From Marinobacter sp. CHS3-4 (GTDB lineage: Bacteria > Pseudomonadota > Gammaproteobacteria > Pseudomonadales > Oleiphilaceae): a DNA stretch of 64,000 bases. Positions 56,008-64,000 of this stretch are shown here, piece by piece. The first letter of the stretch is position 1, and each line of letters begins with the position of its first letter. Both the position numbers and the translations under genes were made by a program. Location: assembly GCF_030053415.1 (NCBI RefSeq), contig NZ_JASGBJ010000001.1, forward strand, positions 620,001-684,000. The letters are read 5' to 3'. Below the pieces are notes generated by a model. It was not told where the DNA came from, ran no database searches, and saw nothing but the letters and a program-made list of their open reading frames with translations.

Positions 56008-56171
56008 GGTTGACTCCTATTGTTTTTGTGGTCGGCCATCCGGATTTGGTGGCCTTTGTCTCCAATGCACGGTCGATTGTTTGATATTCAGGCAGAAGAA
56101 AGAATCGCCCATTTGGGTGAGGGCAAAGGCAGGCTGTTCAGTTACGGGTATCGATCAGTGACAGGTCTTGA

Positions 56172-56495
56172 TCAATGAAAGGTGTCGAACCGGTGGGGTT
56201 CCAGCTCGCTATGAATGACACGCTGGCCCAGCATGATGATGCGACCGGCGTAGCGTTCTTCGCCGGTCACGGTGAAGTCGAACATGAAGCGCCGCCACAC
56301 CCGCAGGCTTCCGTTGTTATCCCGCTTGAACCACAGGCCGCGCAGGTACACGGCGTCGTCCAGTAGCATCACGTCCATGCGCTTGCAGTAGTCGCGGGCG
56401 GCTTGCAGTACGAAGTCCTTGATGGCCTTGCCTCGCCACCAGTACCAGGTGGCGAAGCCGGCCACGAACAACCAGAAAAGGGTTCCGAGAGTCAC
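56172..56495 (-). CDS. DUF3301 family membrane-anchored protein
   Basis: 107 residues. A single N-terminal helix (LGTLFWLFVAGFATWYWW) is followed by the conserved DUF3301 core: AARDYCKRMDVMLLDDAVYL, then RRFMFDFTVTGEERYAGRI. The short soluble domain faces the cytoplasm or periplasm depending on topology. Function is unknown in the family. It lies 66 bases downstream of the Aer-like gene on the same strand. The lipase gene start is 165 bases away. Confidence 0.85.
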   Translation of the reverse strand: MTLGTLFWLFVAGFATWYWWRGKAIKDFVLQAARDYCKRMDVMLLDDAVYLRGLWFKRDNNGSLRVWRRFMFDFTVTGEERYAGRIIMLGQRVIHSELEPHRFDTFH

Positions 56496-56560
56496 AGTAG
56501 GTTCTGCTGTTCAGATGAATAGGCATCAGGGAGCCTACACTATCACGTTCGGCGTGGGAA

Positions 56561-58177
56561 TCAGGCCCCCTTGCCTGAGGTGGCAGTGGTTCTCGGCTGC
56601 AACTTGTCGCATAGCATATGCAGGAAATGGCTGGTCAGCAGGTGGGCCTGATCGACGTTATTGCCAAGGTGTTCGGATTCCGTCCGTGCACTCTCCCCAC
56701 TCTGGACGGACGCATTCCCCAGTTCGAGCAATCGATTGGTCTGGCGCTCCACCTGCATACTGAGTGCGGATTGTTGTTCCGTAGCGCCGGCCACTTCATG
56801 TGAACATGACGCGATCACATCAATGTCGCCCAGCGTGGATGCAAGAGAATTGCTGGCTTCGGACGCCAGCGCCGCGGTGGCGCGACAGGATTCCGCACCA
56901 CGACTGATGACATCGACCACGGCGTGGGTTTCCGATTGCAGCGATCCGATAATATCACCAATCTCTTTGGTCGAATCATGGGTGCGTCGGGCCAGGCCGC
57001 GCACTTCATCGGCGACCACCGCGAACCCACGACCTGCCTCGCCAGCCCTGGCGGCTTCGATAGCTGCGTTGAGGGCCAGCAGGTTTGTTTGCTCGGCAAT
57101 ACTGCTTATCACTTCCAGCACTACTCCAATGTCATCGCTGCGTGATGACAGACTGGCGATCCGCTCATTGGCCGTTGCCAGATCGTCAGACAGTGTTTCG
57201 AGTGCCTCATTCATGCTGGTCATGTGCTGATGACAATCGCCGGAGGATTTGCGGGCATCCACTGTCGCATCGTGGGTTCGGGTGGTCAGTTCACTGACTC
57301 TGGTAACACTCTGTGCAAGTTCCTCGAACGCCCGCGTAATGCTATTGATATCGCTTTGCTGGTTTTCGATGCTACTGACAGAATGGGATACCCATTCCAC
57401 CGTGCGTTCCTTGCGATTGTGGAGCTCTCCTATATTGCTGTGCATACGCGCGGAGATAGCCCTGAGGATGGAATCCTGTTTCTGACGATCAAACATAATC
57501 CAGCCTGCCTCATCGCGGCGACCGGTATAGATATAAACCATGGCTGGATGGGCAGAACTTTGAGTGGTTCGCGCCAGCCGGAGCAATGGACGCGTAAGCA
57601 GAATTAATCCCGCAAAAACGCATGCCAGAACAGCCTCGGCGGCCAACAGAAAGCCCATGGATAGTTGGGCCGGAGCCAGTGCTGCCAAGCTGAGCGCCAG
57701 CACACCGTAAAGGGCACCAATTCTTGTGGTGATTGAGGCGCCGCGGGCAAGAAAGCGACGCGGTACCTGGCCCGTTTTCCATGCGCTGTAGACTTTTTCG
57801 GCCCGTTCGATCTGCTCACGGGAGGGTCGAGTGCGGACCGATTGGTACTCAACCACTTTTCCATTCTTGCGAATGGGGGTCACAAAGGCATCAACCCAGT
57901 AGTGGTCACCGTTTTTGCAGCGATTCTTGACCAGCCCTTTCCAGGACTCGCCGCTTTGGATCGTGGACCACATGTTCTCGAAGGCTGCCGGGGGCATGTC
58001 TGGGTGACGGATCACATTGTGTGGCTGCCCAATAAGCTCCTCTTCGGCATAGCCGGCCACTTCTGAAAACTCCCGATTGACCGCTGTGATCCGGCTGTCC
58101 AGTGAGGTGGTCGTGATCAGATGGTAGTGATCCGGGTATTCATATTCGCGCTGAGTTACAGGTTCGTTCCGCCGCAT
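56561..58177 (-). CDS. Aer-like aerotaxis/energy-taxis receptor (PAS-MCP)
   Basis: 538 residues. The N-terminal PAS domain (about 10-115) keeps the Aer signature [20 protein letters not shown], the FAD-binding type. Two hydrophobic helices lie near 152-195 with a very short loop, so no periplasmic sensor exists. The signalling domain follows with the hairpin tip [19 protein letters not shown]. Such receptors sense redox or proton motive force from inside the cell. Its upstream region carries a conserved motif (58251-58268) that is also found before the GGDEF-EAL and AraC genes. Confidence 0.9.
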   Translation of the reverse strand: MRRNEPVTQREYEYPDHYHLITTTSLDSRITAVNREFSEVAGYAEEELIGQPHNVIRHPDMPPAAFENMWSTIQSGESWKGLVKNRCKNGDHYWVDAFVTPIRKNGKVVEYQSVRTRPSREQIERAEKVYSAWKTGQVPRRFLARGASITTRIGALYGVLALSLAALAPAQLSMGFLLAAEAVLACVFAGLILLTRPLLRLARTTQSSAHPAMVYIYTGRRDEAGWIMFDRQKQDSILRAISARMHSNIGELHNRKERTVEWVSHSVSSIENQQSDINSITRAFEELAQSVTRVSELTTRTHDATVDARKSSGDCHQHMTSMNEALETLSDDLATANERIASLSSRSDDIGVVLEVISSIAEQTNLLALNAAIEAARAGEAGRGFAVVADEVRGLARRTHDSTKEIGDIIGSLQSETHAVVDVISRGAESCRATAALASEASNSLASTLGDIDVIASCSHEVAGATEQQSALSMQVERQTNRLLELGNASVQSGESARTESEHLGNNVDQAHLLTSHFLHMLCDKLQPRTTATSGKGA

Positions 58178-58250
58178 TTGTGGTCCTACTGACGCCTAAT
58201 TCATTGTTTTTGCACTAATGACTATTGGCCGGATTTGGCGTGCTGGGTAT

Positions 58251-58268
58251 CCAGATATTGCACAATTA
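58251..58268 (-). promoter_or_regulatory. Shared upstream motif, copy A (pointing to aer-like gene)
   Basis: The minus strand reads TAATTGTGCAATATCTGG, identical at 17 of 18 positions to copy C (60109-60126). It lies 73 bases before the Aer-like start codon, with TTGTGCAA as its core. Confidence 0.55.
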
Positions 58269-58311
58269 AGACGTTTCCCTGCTTTTATCCGTTTTTCGCG
58301 ACAGATTTTGG

Positions 58312-58336
58312 CTATTTTGCAATATATGGCTAGGTT
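58312..58336 (+). promoter_or_regulatory. Shared upstream motif, copy B (pointing to GGDEF-EAL gene)
   Basis: CTATTTTGCAATATATGG then CTAGGTT matches the 18-base core at 14 positions and the seven-base extension of copy C exactly. It ends 70 bases before the GGDEF-EAL start codon. Confidence 0.5.
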
Positions 58337-58406
58337 GGCGACATTTCCTGCCTATTCTGGAAAAGGGCTGACCTGGGTTGGTTAGGGACAGAGCAATGGG
58401 GGTTGG

Positions 58407-60083
58407 ATGCAGGCTTTACAACAAAATGAATTCCAAGAATTGGTCCATCGCTATCCGCGCGCCATCATGCTTACAACCACCGATGCCAGAATTGCTTACG
58501 TAAACCGTATGTTCAGCTCCATCACAGGGTACGACCCGCAGGAGGTGGTTGGGCGCGCTCCTTCCGTGCTGAGCTCCGGGGTGCATTCCAAGAAATTTTA
58601 CCAGGCAATGTGGGAAAGTTTGTTGAACGAAGGTCATTGGGAAGGGGTGATCTGGAACCGGCGCAAGAACGGCGAAACCTATCCCCAATGGCTGTCAATT
58701 TCCAAAGTAGAAATCGATCGCAGACGTTTGTTTGCAAGTATGTTCATTGACGTAGGCGACCTCGCCGCTGGAGACGAACGACTTGCCTCTCTCGCTTACT
58801 ACGACCCGCTGACAGAGTTGCCCAATCGTGCACTGTTCCAGGAATTTCTAAAAGCACGAGTATCTATCCGGCGTGAAGCCCATAAGTGCTGCGCAATATT
58901 GTTCATTGACCTGGACTTTTTCAAATCGATTAACGACCTCCATGGTCACGAATGTGGTGATCGAGTTCTGCAGCAGGCGGCCGTTTGCATCCAGAGCGCG
59001 CTGAGAACGGGCGACATGGTGGCGCGGCTGTCTGGCGACGAATTTGCGGCCATCGTGGAGTTAGATTCGTCAGAAGAGGTTGATGTTATTTGTCAAAGAA
59101 TGACGCAGGCCTTTCAGGTGCCGCTCATGTGCGATCGAAAGGAGTACTTCCTGTCTGCGTCGATTGGTGTTGCCCTGTACCCAAAGCACGGCGAGACTGG
59201 CAGTACGTTGCTCCAGAATGCCGACCACGCCATGTATACGGCGAAGCTTTCCGGCAGGGGCTGTTACCGAATGTACAACGCCGAAGACACGGAACAGGGG
59301 CGTTTCAAGCAACGGTTGTCGGAGGCGCTCATTGCCTCCCTTAAAAGTGCCCCGGAAGAGTTCAGTGTGGTGTATCAGCCGCAATACCAGTTGGCAACGG
59401 GCCAGATCGTAGGTCTTGAAGCGCTCTTTCGGTGGAATCACCCTCATTTCGGCGCCGTGTCGCCAGACGACTTCGTGCCGATTGCCGAGCAGCGCGGTTA
59501 CATTCAGGAACTGACAGAGGGGCTTGTTCGTTGCATTCTGGCAGACTTGCCAGTGGCTGCCGACGATGTTCCTTCCGGACTGAAACTGGCAATCAATATT
59601 TCCGCCCGACAGATTAATGATTCGCGTCTGGAAGGAACGCTTGCTCCACTGTTTGCGCGCCTCCGTCAGATTGGCTGGTTGCCGGAGATTGAAATTACGG
59701 AAACCCACCTTATGCATCTTTCTTCAGCCTGCCTGGCCTGGTTGCATGAATTCGGTCAGCAAGGGGTGACGGTGGCGCTTGATGATTTTGGAACCGGGTA
59801 TTCTTCGCTGGCTTACCTCCATAAGCTGCCAGTGCAGGTCCTAAAAATTGACCGTCAGTTCATCAAGCGGCTTGGAGGGGAGGGCAACGATACGCGTATC
59901 GTGTCGGCGATTCTGGCGATGGCAGAGGCGCTCGACCTGGACGTTGTGGCCGAAGGCATCGAAAACGAAGACCAATACAGACAATTGTGTGAGTTGAACT
60001 GCCACCGGGGTCAGGGCTATCTGATGTCAAAGCCCGTGCCCTGGCACACGTTACACGCTGATCTTGCATGTCGATATCAATGA
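58407..60083 (+). CDS. PAS-GGDEF-EAL cyclic-di-GMP protein
   Basis: 558 residues without membrane helices. PAS domain at about 10-125 (AYVNRMFSSITGYDPQEVVG). The GGDEF domain (about 135-290) has an active-type SGDEF site and an inhibitory RxxD site (RTGD) exactly five residues before it. The EAL domain (about 310-555) keeps its catalytic set: EALFRWNHP, INISARQ, EIEITETH, DDFGTGYSS, LKIDRQF, EGIENEDQ and GQGY. Both synthesis and breakdown of c-di-GMP are therefore plausible, tuned by the PAS signal. It is divergent from the Aer-like gene and upstream of an AraC gene. Confidence 0.92.
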   Translation: MQALQQNEFQELVHRYPRAIMLTTTDARIAYVNRMFSSITGYDPQEVVGRAPSVLSSGVHSKKFYQAMWESLLNEGHWEGVIWNRRKNGETYPQWLSISKVEIDRRRLFASMFIDVGDLAAGDERLASLAYYDPLTELPNRALFQEFLKARVSIRREAHKCCAILFIDLDFFKSINDLHGHECGDRVLQQAAVCIQSALRTGDMVARLSGDEFAAIVELDSSEEVDVICQRMTQAFQVPLMCDRKEYFLSASIGVALYPKHGETGSTLLQNADHAMYTAKLSGRGCYRMYNAEDTEQGRFKQRLSEALIASLKSAPEEFSVVYQPQYQLATGQIVGLEALFRWNHPHFGAVSPDDFVPIAEQRGYIQELTEGLVRCILADLPVAADDVPSGLKLAINISARQINDSRLEGTLAPLFARLRQIGWLPEIEITETHLMHLSSACLAWLHEFGQQGVTVALDDFGTGYSSLAYLHKLPVQVLKIDRQFIKRLGGEGNDTRIVSAILAMAEALDLDVVAEGIENEDQYRQLCELNCHRGQGYLMSKPVPWHTLHADLACRYQ

Positions 60084-60108
60084 TTATCTAAAAACGGTGG
60101 GCTGTGAG

Positions 60109-60133
60109 TAATTGTGCAACATCTGGCTAGGTT
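60109..60133 (+). promoter_or_regulatory. Shared upstream motif, copy C (pointing to AraC gene)
   Basis: TAATTGTGCAACATCTGG followed by CTAGGTT. It ends 53 bases before the AraC start codon. See copies at 58251 and 58312. Confidence 0.55.
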
Positions 60134-60186
60134 AAGCGCCGCGACTGCACTCAAACTGGCCCCCCGAATCCGTTTACCTGGAATTT

Positions 60187-61131
60187 ATGACAAACACAGC
60201 AACACATTTGAACCTGGAGCTTGCCGATTATCTGCGGGTCAATCGGGCCTCCCTGAGTGAATGGCTTGCCGCCATCCGTGAGATCTCTGGTTGTGATGAC
60301 ATAGAGTGTCGACTGCATCGCGGTGGTGGCCCGGTCGGTAATTTGTCGTCTCTTGAGACCGATTATGGTCGGGTGGTCTGTATCCATGTCAGCCAGGGGG
60401 TAGATGTCACTGGTTGTCGCACGGCGGACCCGGTTTTCTTGCTGCCGTTGGCCGGAGACCCGGAAGTCGTTCTGCAGAGCGGGAAGTGGCAGCCTCTGAA
60501 ACGGTTGGTGATTGCCCGCCCTGAGGACAGGTTTAATTTGAGGTTACCTGAGAACAGTCGGGTTATGATTCTCCGGCAGAAAGCCGGGACTTTAGATGGC
60601 TTTAGCGAAGGTGGCAGCGAGTGGCAGCTTTCTGCCTGCCAGGAGGTCATAGAGTGCTATCTGCATCACTCGCCATTTTTCAGGGATGATGCCCATGCCA
60701 GGGCGGTGACTGGTGACCTATTTCTTCAGCTGGCGGGGATCGCAAGCAATGAAGAAACGCCGCCTTGCGAATGTCCTGAGCTTGATCGCCGGTTGTTCAA
60801 GGTGATCGAAAAGATCCGACAGGAACCCGACTGGGAGTTCAATTTGCGGGAGCTGGCCAACCATTCCGGCGTGAGTGAGCGAAACCTTTACTACCTGATG
60901 GAGCGGGAAACCGGGATAACCCCCTATCGGTTTTACCAGCGCGACCGGTTGATAAGGGTCCGGCATCGTATTGTGGATTGCCAGTGCGAGATACCTCATA
61001 TTTCCCGGTATGCATCCGATGAAGGCTTTTCTCACCTTGGCCGATTTGCGGCGCTCTATCGGGAGCATTTCGGGGAGCTCCCCAGTGAGACGGTGCAATG
61101 GCGCCGCCGACTGCAAGAGATTCCAGCTTAG
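60187..61131 (+). CDS. AraC family transcriptional regulator
   Basis: 314 residues. Residues 1-200 form an unrecognised sensing region with a cupin-like stretch (DPVFLLPLAGDPEVVLQSGK). The C-terminal AraC domain has two helix-turn-helix units: NLRELANHSGVSERNLYYLM and ISRYASDEGFSHLGRFAALY, then the family end EHFGELPSETVQ. It may bind the motif copies before itself, the GGDEF-EAL gene and the Aer-like gene, but this is inference. The ATG at 60187 has only a weak ribosome site (TGGAAT). Confidence 0.85.
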   Translation: MTNTATHLNLELADYLRVNRASLSEWLAAIREISGCDDIECRLHRGGGPVGNLSSLETDYGRVVCIHVSQGVDVTGCRTADPVFLLPLAGDPEVVLQSGKWQPLKRLVIARPEDRFNLRLPENSRVMILRQKAGTLDGFSEGGSEWQLSACQEVIECYLHHSPFFRDDAHARAVTGDLFLQLAGIASNEETPPCECPELDRRLFKVIEKIRQEPDWEFNLRELANHSGVSERNLYYLMERETGITPYRFYQRDRLIRVRHRIVDCQCEIPHISRYASDEGFSHLGRFAALYREHFGELPSETVQWRRRLQEIPA

Positions 61132-61177
61132 ATGAGCCTTTAAACGAATTTCCGGCCCTTTCCTGAATTACAGACAT

Positions 61178-61211
61178 GAAAAAGCCCGGCTCACTCTGTG
61201 TGGCCGGGCTT
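61178..61211 (-). terminator. Rho-independent terminator of the RND gene
   Basis: The 9-bp stem AAGCCCGGC / GCCGGGCTT (61182-61190 with 61203-61211) is followed on the minus strand by TTTTT. It lies 13 bases after the RND stop codon and may also end the convergent AraC transcript. Confidence 0.85.
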
Positions 61212-61224
61212 CCAGGGCTTGCCC

Positions 61225-64000
61225 TCAGTGAGTCGGTTGCGGCTCGTCGCTACTCCTCGTTTTGTCAGAGTCATCGTCGGCGCCTGCAGCGTGATGATCA
61301 CGGCCGAGCAGGATATAGAATGCCGGCAGTACGAACACCGTGAACAGGGTGCCGATGCCGAGCCCGGCACTGATGGTCAGGCCGATGGCAAAGCGGCTCT
61401 CGGCACCAGGGCCGATCGCAATCAACAGCGGCACCATTGCAAAGATCAGTGCCACCGAGGTCATGATGATCGGCCGCAGACGTATCGCCGCCGCCTCGAT
61501 CACCGCGTCCCGTTTGTTCAGGTTACGCTCGGTCTGAAGCTGGTTCGCGAACTCCACGATCAGGATGCCGTTCTTGGCGACCACACCAATCAGCGTTATC
61601 AGGCCCACCTGGGTGTAGATGTTCATCGTCGCAAAACCAAGCACGATGAACGCCATGGCACCGGCCACGGACATGGGCACCGACACCAGGATGATGAACG
61701 GGTCGCGCCAGCTTTCGAACTGGGCCGCCAGTACCAGATAGATCACCAGCAGTGACAGGAAGAAAGTCACGATCAGCGCGCTGCCCTGGTTGGCGAACTG
61801 GCGGGTCTCGCCGGTGTAATCGAAGGTGAAGCCTTGCGGGAAGGTCTCATCCGCGGCCTGCTCAATAAACGCCATTGCGTCGCCCACGGTCACGCCCGGT
61901 TGCACGACGCCTTCCAACGTCAGCGAGTTCAGCTGGTTGAACTGGGTGCGCTGGGACGGCTCGACGTCCTTCTGGAAGCTGATTACGCTGGACAATGGCA
62001 CCAGTTCGCCGTTGTCCGCGCGGATGTAGTAATCCTTCAACGCCTGCTCGTCCAGGCGGAATTCCTGGTCCACCTGCGGAATCACCTGGTAGGAGCGGCC
62101 CTGCATGTTAAAGCGGTTTATGTAGCCACCGCCCAGCATGCTCGACATGGCCCGACCCACGTCCTGCATGGACAGACCCAGGTCGGCGACGCGGTCGCGG
62201 TCCACGTCGATGCGGATGACCGGCCGGTCGAATTCGATGGACTTCTTGAGGAACATGAAGTTGCCGCTCTGCATGGCTTTGCCCAGCAGTTCATTGGCCA
62301 CGTCGTTCAGACGATCGTAGCCTTCACCGGTGGTGATCACGAACTGGAAGGGCAGGCCGCCGCCGGAGCCCGGCAGGGATGGCCGCGGGAACACGGCGGT
62401 TTGCAGGCCGGTGACGTTTTTCAGTTCGGCATCCAGCTGTGGCTGCACCTCAAATTGGCTGATATCCCGTTGGCTCCATGGCGCCATCTTGAAGCCGCCA
62501 AACACCGCATTGGGGCCGGTGATGCCCAGGATCATGAAGTCTTCTTCGTAGCCCGGCACGGTTTCCATCCGCTTCTGAACTTCGTCACCGTGCTGCTGCA
62601 GGTACTCCAGGGTGGAGGTCTGCGGGCCCAGGCCCTGATAAAACAGAATGCCCTGATCTTCCGTGGGGGCCAGCTCGCTCTGGCTCATGGACACCATGAA
62701 GTAAATCGAACCCAGCACCACCAGGGCAAAGAAAATCACCACGGACTTGGTTTCCATCAGCGAGCTGAGCGCGCGCTTGTAGCCGTTGGCCAGGCCATCG
62801 AAGAACTTCTCAACGCCCTTTTCGAATCGGCCGGAATCGCCGTGCGGCTTGAGGATTTTGCCGGACAGCATGGGCGAAAGGGTCAGTGCCACGATGCCGG
62901 AAATCACCACGGTGCCGGCCAGGGTGAAGGCGAATTCGGTGAACAACGAGCCAACCAGGCCGCCCATAAACCCGATGGGCGCGTACACTGCCACCAGCGT
63001 GGTGGTCATGGCGATAATGGGCGTTGCCATTTCCCGGGCGCCATTCAGCGCCGCTTCGAACCGGCCTTCGCCAGCCTCGATGTGCCGGTGCACGTTCTCC
63101 ACCATGATGATAGCGTCGTCCACCACAAGACCGATGGCTAAAACCATAGAAAGCAGCGTTAGCAGGTTCAGCGAGAACCCGAGCATCAGCATTACAAACG
63201 CGCCACCGACCAGTGACAGCGGCACCGCCACCGACGGTACAACGGCCGCGCGCAGGGAACCCAGGCACAGGAACACCACCACCAGCACGATCACCAGGGC
63301 TTCCAGCAGGGTCTTGATCACCTCGTCGATGGAGTCGTCGATGAACTCGGAGGCGTCGTAGGCCAGACGAACGTCCAGGCCTTCCGGCAGCTGGGATTCA
63401 ATGCCCGGCAGCTCGTCTTTGACCAGGCCGGCCACGGTCAGCGGGTTGGCGCCCGGTGACAGTTCAATGGCCACGTAGGTTGCCGGTTGGCCCTTGTACA
63501 GTGCCAGTTGATCGTAGGTTTCAGAGCCCAGCTCCACGCGTGAGATGTCCCGCAGGCGAATCAACGAGCCGTCGGATTCCTTCACCACCAGATCCCGGAA
63601 ATCGTCCGGGTTGCCGATGTCGGTGTTGCTGGTCATGCTGATCTTGGTGTATTCGCCCTTGGTGTTACCAACGGCCGCCTGATAGTTGTTTTCCAGCAGC
63701 ACGTTGACCACTTCCTGCGGCGTCATATCCACGGCAGACAACCGCTCCGGGTCCAGCCACACACGCAGGGCAAACTGGCGGCCCAGCAGTTCCGCTTTAC
63801 CTACGCCTGACAGCGCCTGCAGTTTGGGCTGCACCACGCGGTTCAGGTAGTCGGTGATCTGCGGTACCTGAAGCTCTTCGCTGTAAAAGGCGATGTACAT
63901 CAGTGCCGTGGAATCGCCGGTGGTGGAGGTGATCACCGGGTCCTGGGCTGCTTCGGGTAGCACATTGCGCTGACTGGCGACCTTGGCCTGTATCTCGGCC
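61225..64000 (-). CDS. RND multidrug efflux transporter (HAE1 family), 5' end outside window
   Basis: About 924 C-terminal residues are visible and the frame is open at the window edge (in-frame ...AEIQAKVASQRN before the visible VLPEAAQDPVIT). A full HAE1 protein has about 1,030-1,060, so roughly 100-130 N-terminal residues are missing. Family features: periplasmic porter segments (YLNRVVQPKLQALSGVGKAE), TM4 with VDDAIIMVENVHRH, in which the two adjacent Asp residues of the proton relay are visible (GLVVDDAIIM), and the C-terminal repeat GVVAKNGILIVEFANQLQ. It pumps drugs or solvents with a membrane-fusion partner presumably encoded upstream, outside the window. Confidence 0.93.
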   Translation of the reverse strand, partial: AEIQAKVASQRNVLPEAAQDPVITSTTGDSTALMYIAFYSEELQVPQITDYLNRVVQPKLQALSGVGKAELLGRQFALRVWLDPERLSAVDMTPQEVVNVLLENNYQAAVGNTKGEYTKISMTSNTDIGNPDDFRDLVVKESDGSLIRLRDISRVELGSETYDQLALYKGQPATYVAIELSPGANPLTVAGLVKDELPGIESQLPEGLDVRLAYDASEFIDDSIDEVIKTLLEALVIVLVVVFLCLGSLRAAVVPSVAVPLSLVGGAFVMLMLGFSLNLLTLLSMVLAIGLVVDDAIIMVENVHRHIEAGEGRFEAALNGAREMATPIIAMTTTLVAVYAPIGFMGGLVGSLFTEFAFTLAGTVVISGIVALTLSPMLSGKILKPHGDSGRFEKGVEKFFDGLANGYKRALSSLMETKSVVIFFALVVLGSIYFMVSMSQSELAPTEDQGILFYQGLGPQTSTLEYLQQHGDEVQKRMETVPGYEEDFMILGITGPNAVFGGFKMAPWSQRDISQFEVQPQLDAELKNVTGLQTAVFPRPSLPGSGGGLPFQFVITTGEGYDRLNDVANELLGKAMQSGNFMFLKKSIEFDRPVIRIDVDRDRVADLGLSMQDVGRAMSSMLGGGYINRFNMQGRSYQVIPQVDQEFRLDEQALKDYYIRADNGELVPLSSVISFQKDVEPSQRTQFNQLNSLTLEGVVQPGVTVGDAMAFIEQAADETFPQGFTFDYTGETRQFANQGSALIVTFFLSLLVIYLVLAAQFESWRDPFIILVSVPMSVAGAMAFIVLGFATMNIYTQVGLITLIGVVAKNGILIVEFANQLQTERNLNKRDAVIEAAAIRLRPIIMTSVALIFAMVPLLIAIGPGAESRFAIGLTISAGLGIGTLFTVFVLPAFYILLGRDHHAAGADDDSDKTRSSDEPQPTH

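Noticed and set aside
56028..56060. GGCCATCCGGATTTGGTGGCC as a terminator upstream of the lipase gene
   Set aside because: The stem is short, imperfect and has no T tract; it lies in the lipase leader rather than after a gene.
58245..58265. Sigma54-type promoter within the shared motif
   Set aside because: The GG to GC spacing is 12 rather than the required 10 bases in copy A, and GG is absent in the others.
61834..63141. A 435-codon plus-strand frame opposite the RND pump
   Set aside because: The product is His- and Gln-rich with no domain, typical of an antisense shadow of a GC-rich gene.

Overview
This 64 kb window is a chromosomal segment of a gammaproteobacterium, most likely a marine Marinobacter-type organism or a close Pseudomonadales/Alteromonadales relative. 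Several gene orders match those known from Pseudomonas: amgK-murU beside lptD-surA-pdxA-rsmA-apaH, rpe-gph-trpE, trpGDC, and speD-osmC-crp(vfr). A glycine betaine uptake operon, a secreted lipase with its foldase, many chemotaxis-type receptors and orphan solute-binding proteins fit a marine heterotroph. The species assignment is inference from gene content. No rRNA, tRNA, CRISPR array or prophage was seen, and no gene-free gap exceeds 300 bases.

Layout. 1-5.1 kb: a universal stress protein (cut by the window edge) and narK diverge around a perfect FNR/ANR box, followed by pirin, speD, an OsmC-like protein and crp/vfr. 5.2-11 kb: a four-gene minus-strand lipid/ester operon (sterol-desaturase-like hydroxylase, two alpha/beta hydrolases, SDR) with a divergent AraC regulator and 21-bp-phased operator-like repeats, then a GST. 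11-16.4 kb: a MliC/META lipoprotein, an orphan binding lipoprotein and the proXWV-type betaine transporter with a strong hairpin after proX. 16.4-28.6 kb: GST, DUF4202, then tryptophan genes in two blocks: rpe-gph-trpL-trpE and trpGDC. Two solute-binding proteins and a chemoreceptor lie between the blocks. A 30-residue leader peptide with three Trp codons precedes trpE. 28.6-38.9 kb: conserved housekeeping genes for MurNAc recycling, outer-membrane biogenesis, pyridoxal and thiamine synthesis, rRNA methylation, and slmA.

39.1-45.9 kb: a cluster of integron gene cassettes without an integrase (CALIN), the main accessory region. About a dozen cassettes lie on the plus strand, separated by attC sites; several are damaged. 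They carry an ABM-fold protein, a GNAT with an internal deletion, a methyltransferase, an AT-rich exported hydrolase, a zinc-binding GFA/DUF6151 protein and several small membrane proteins of unknown function. The last cassette is a GNAT stub that runs into the start codon of a Rho-like ATPase lacking the N-terminal RNA-binding domain.

46-64 kb: GST, inositol-monophosphatase-like and aminotransferase genes, an orphan binding protein, a LuxR-type response regulator opposite a hybrid histidine kinase, lipase and lipase foldase, an Aer-like PAS chemoreceptor, a PAS-GGDEF-EAL protein, an AraC regulator, and the C-terminal nine-tenths of an RND efflux pump. The Aer-like, GGDEF-EAL and AraC genes share an 18-25 bp upstream motif that points toward each of them, which suggests a common regulator.
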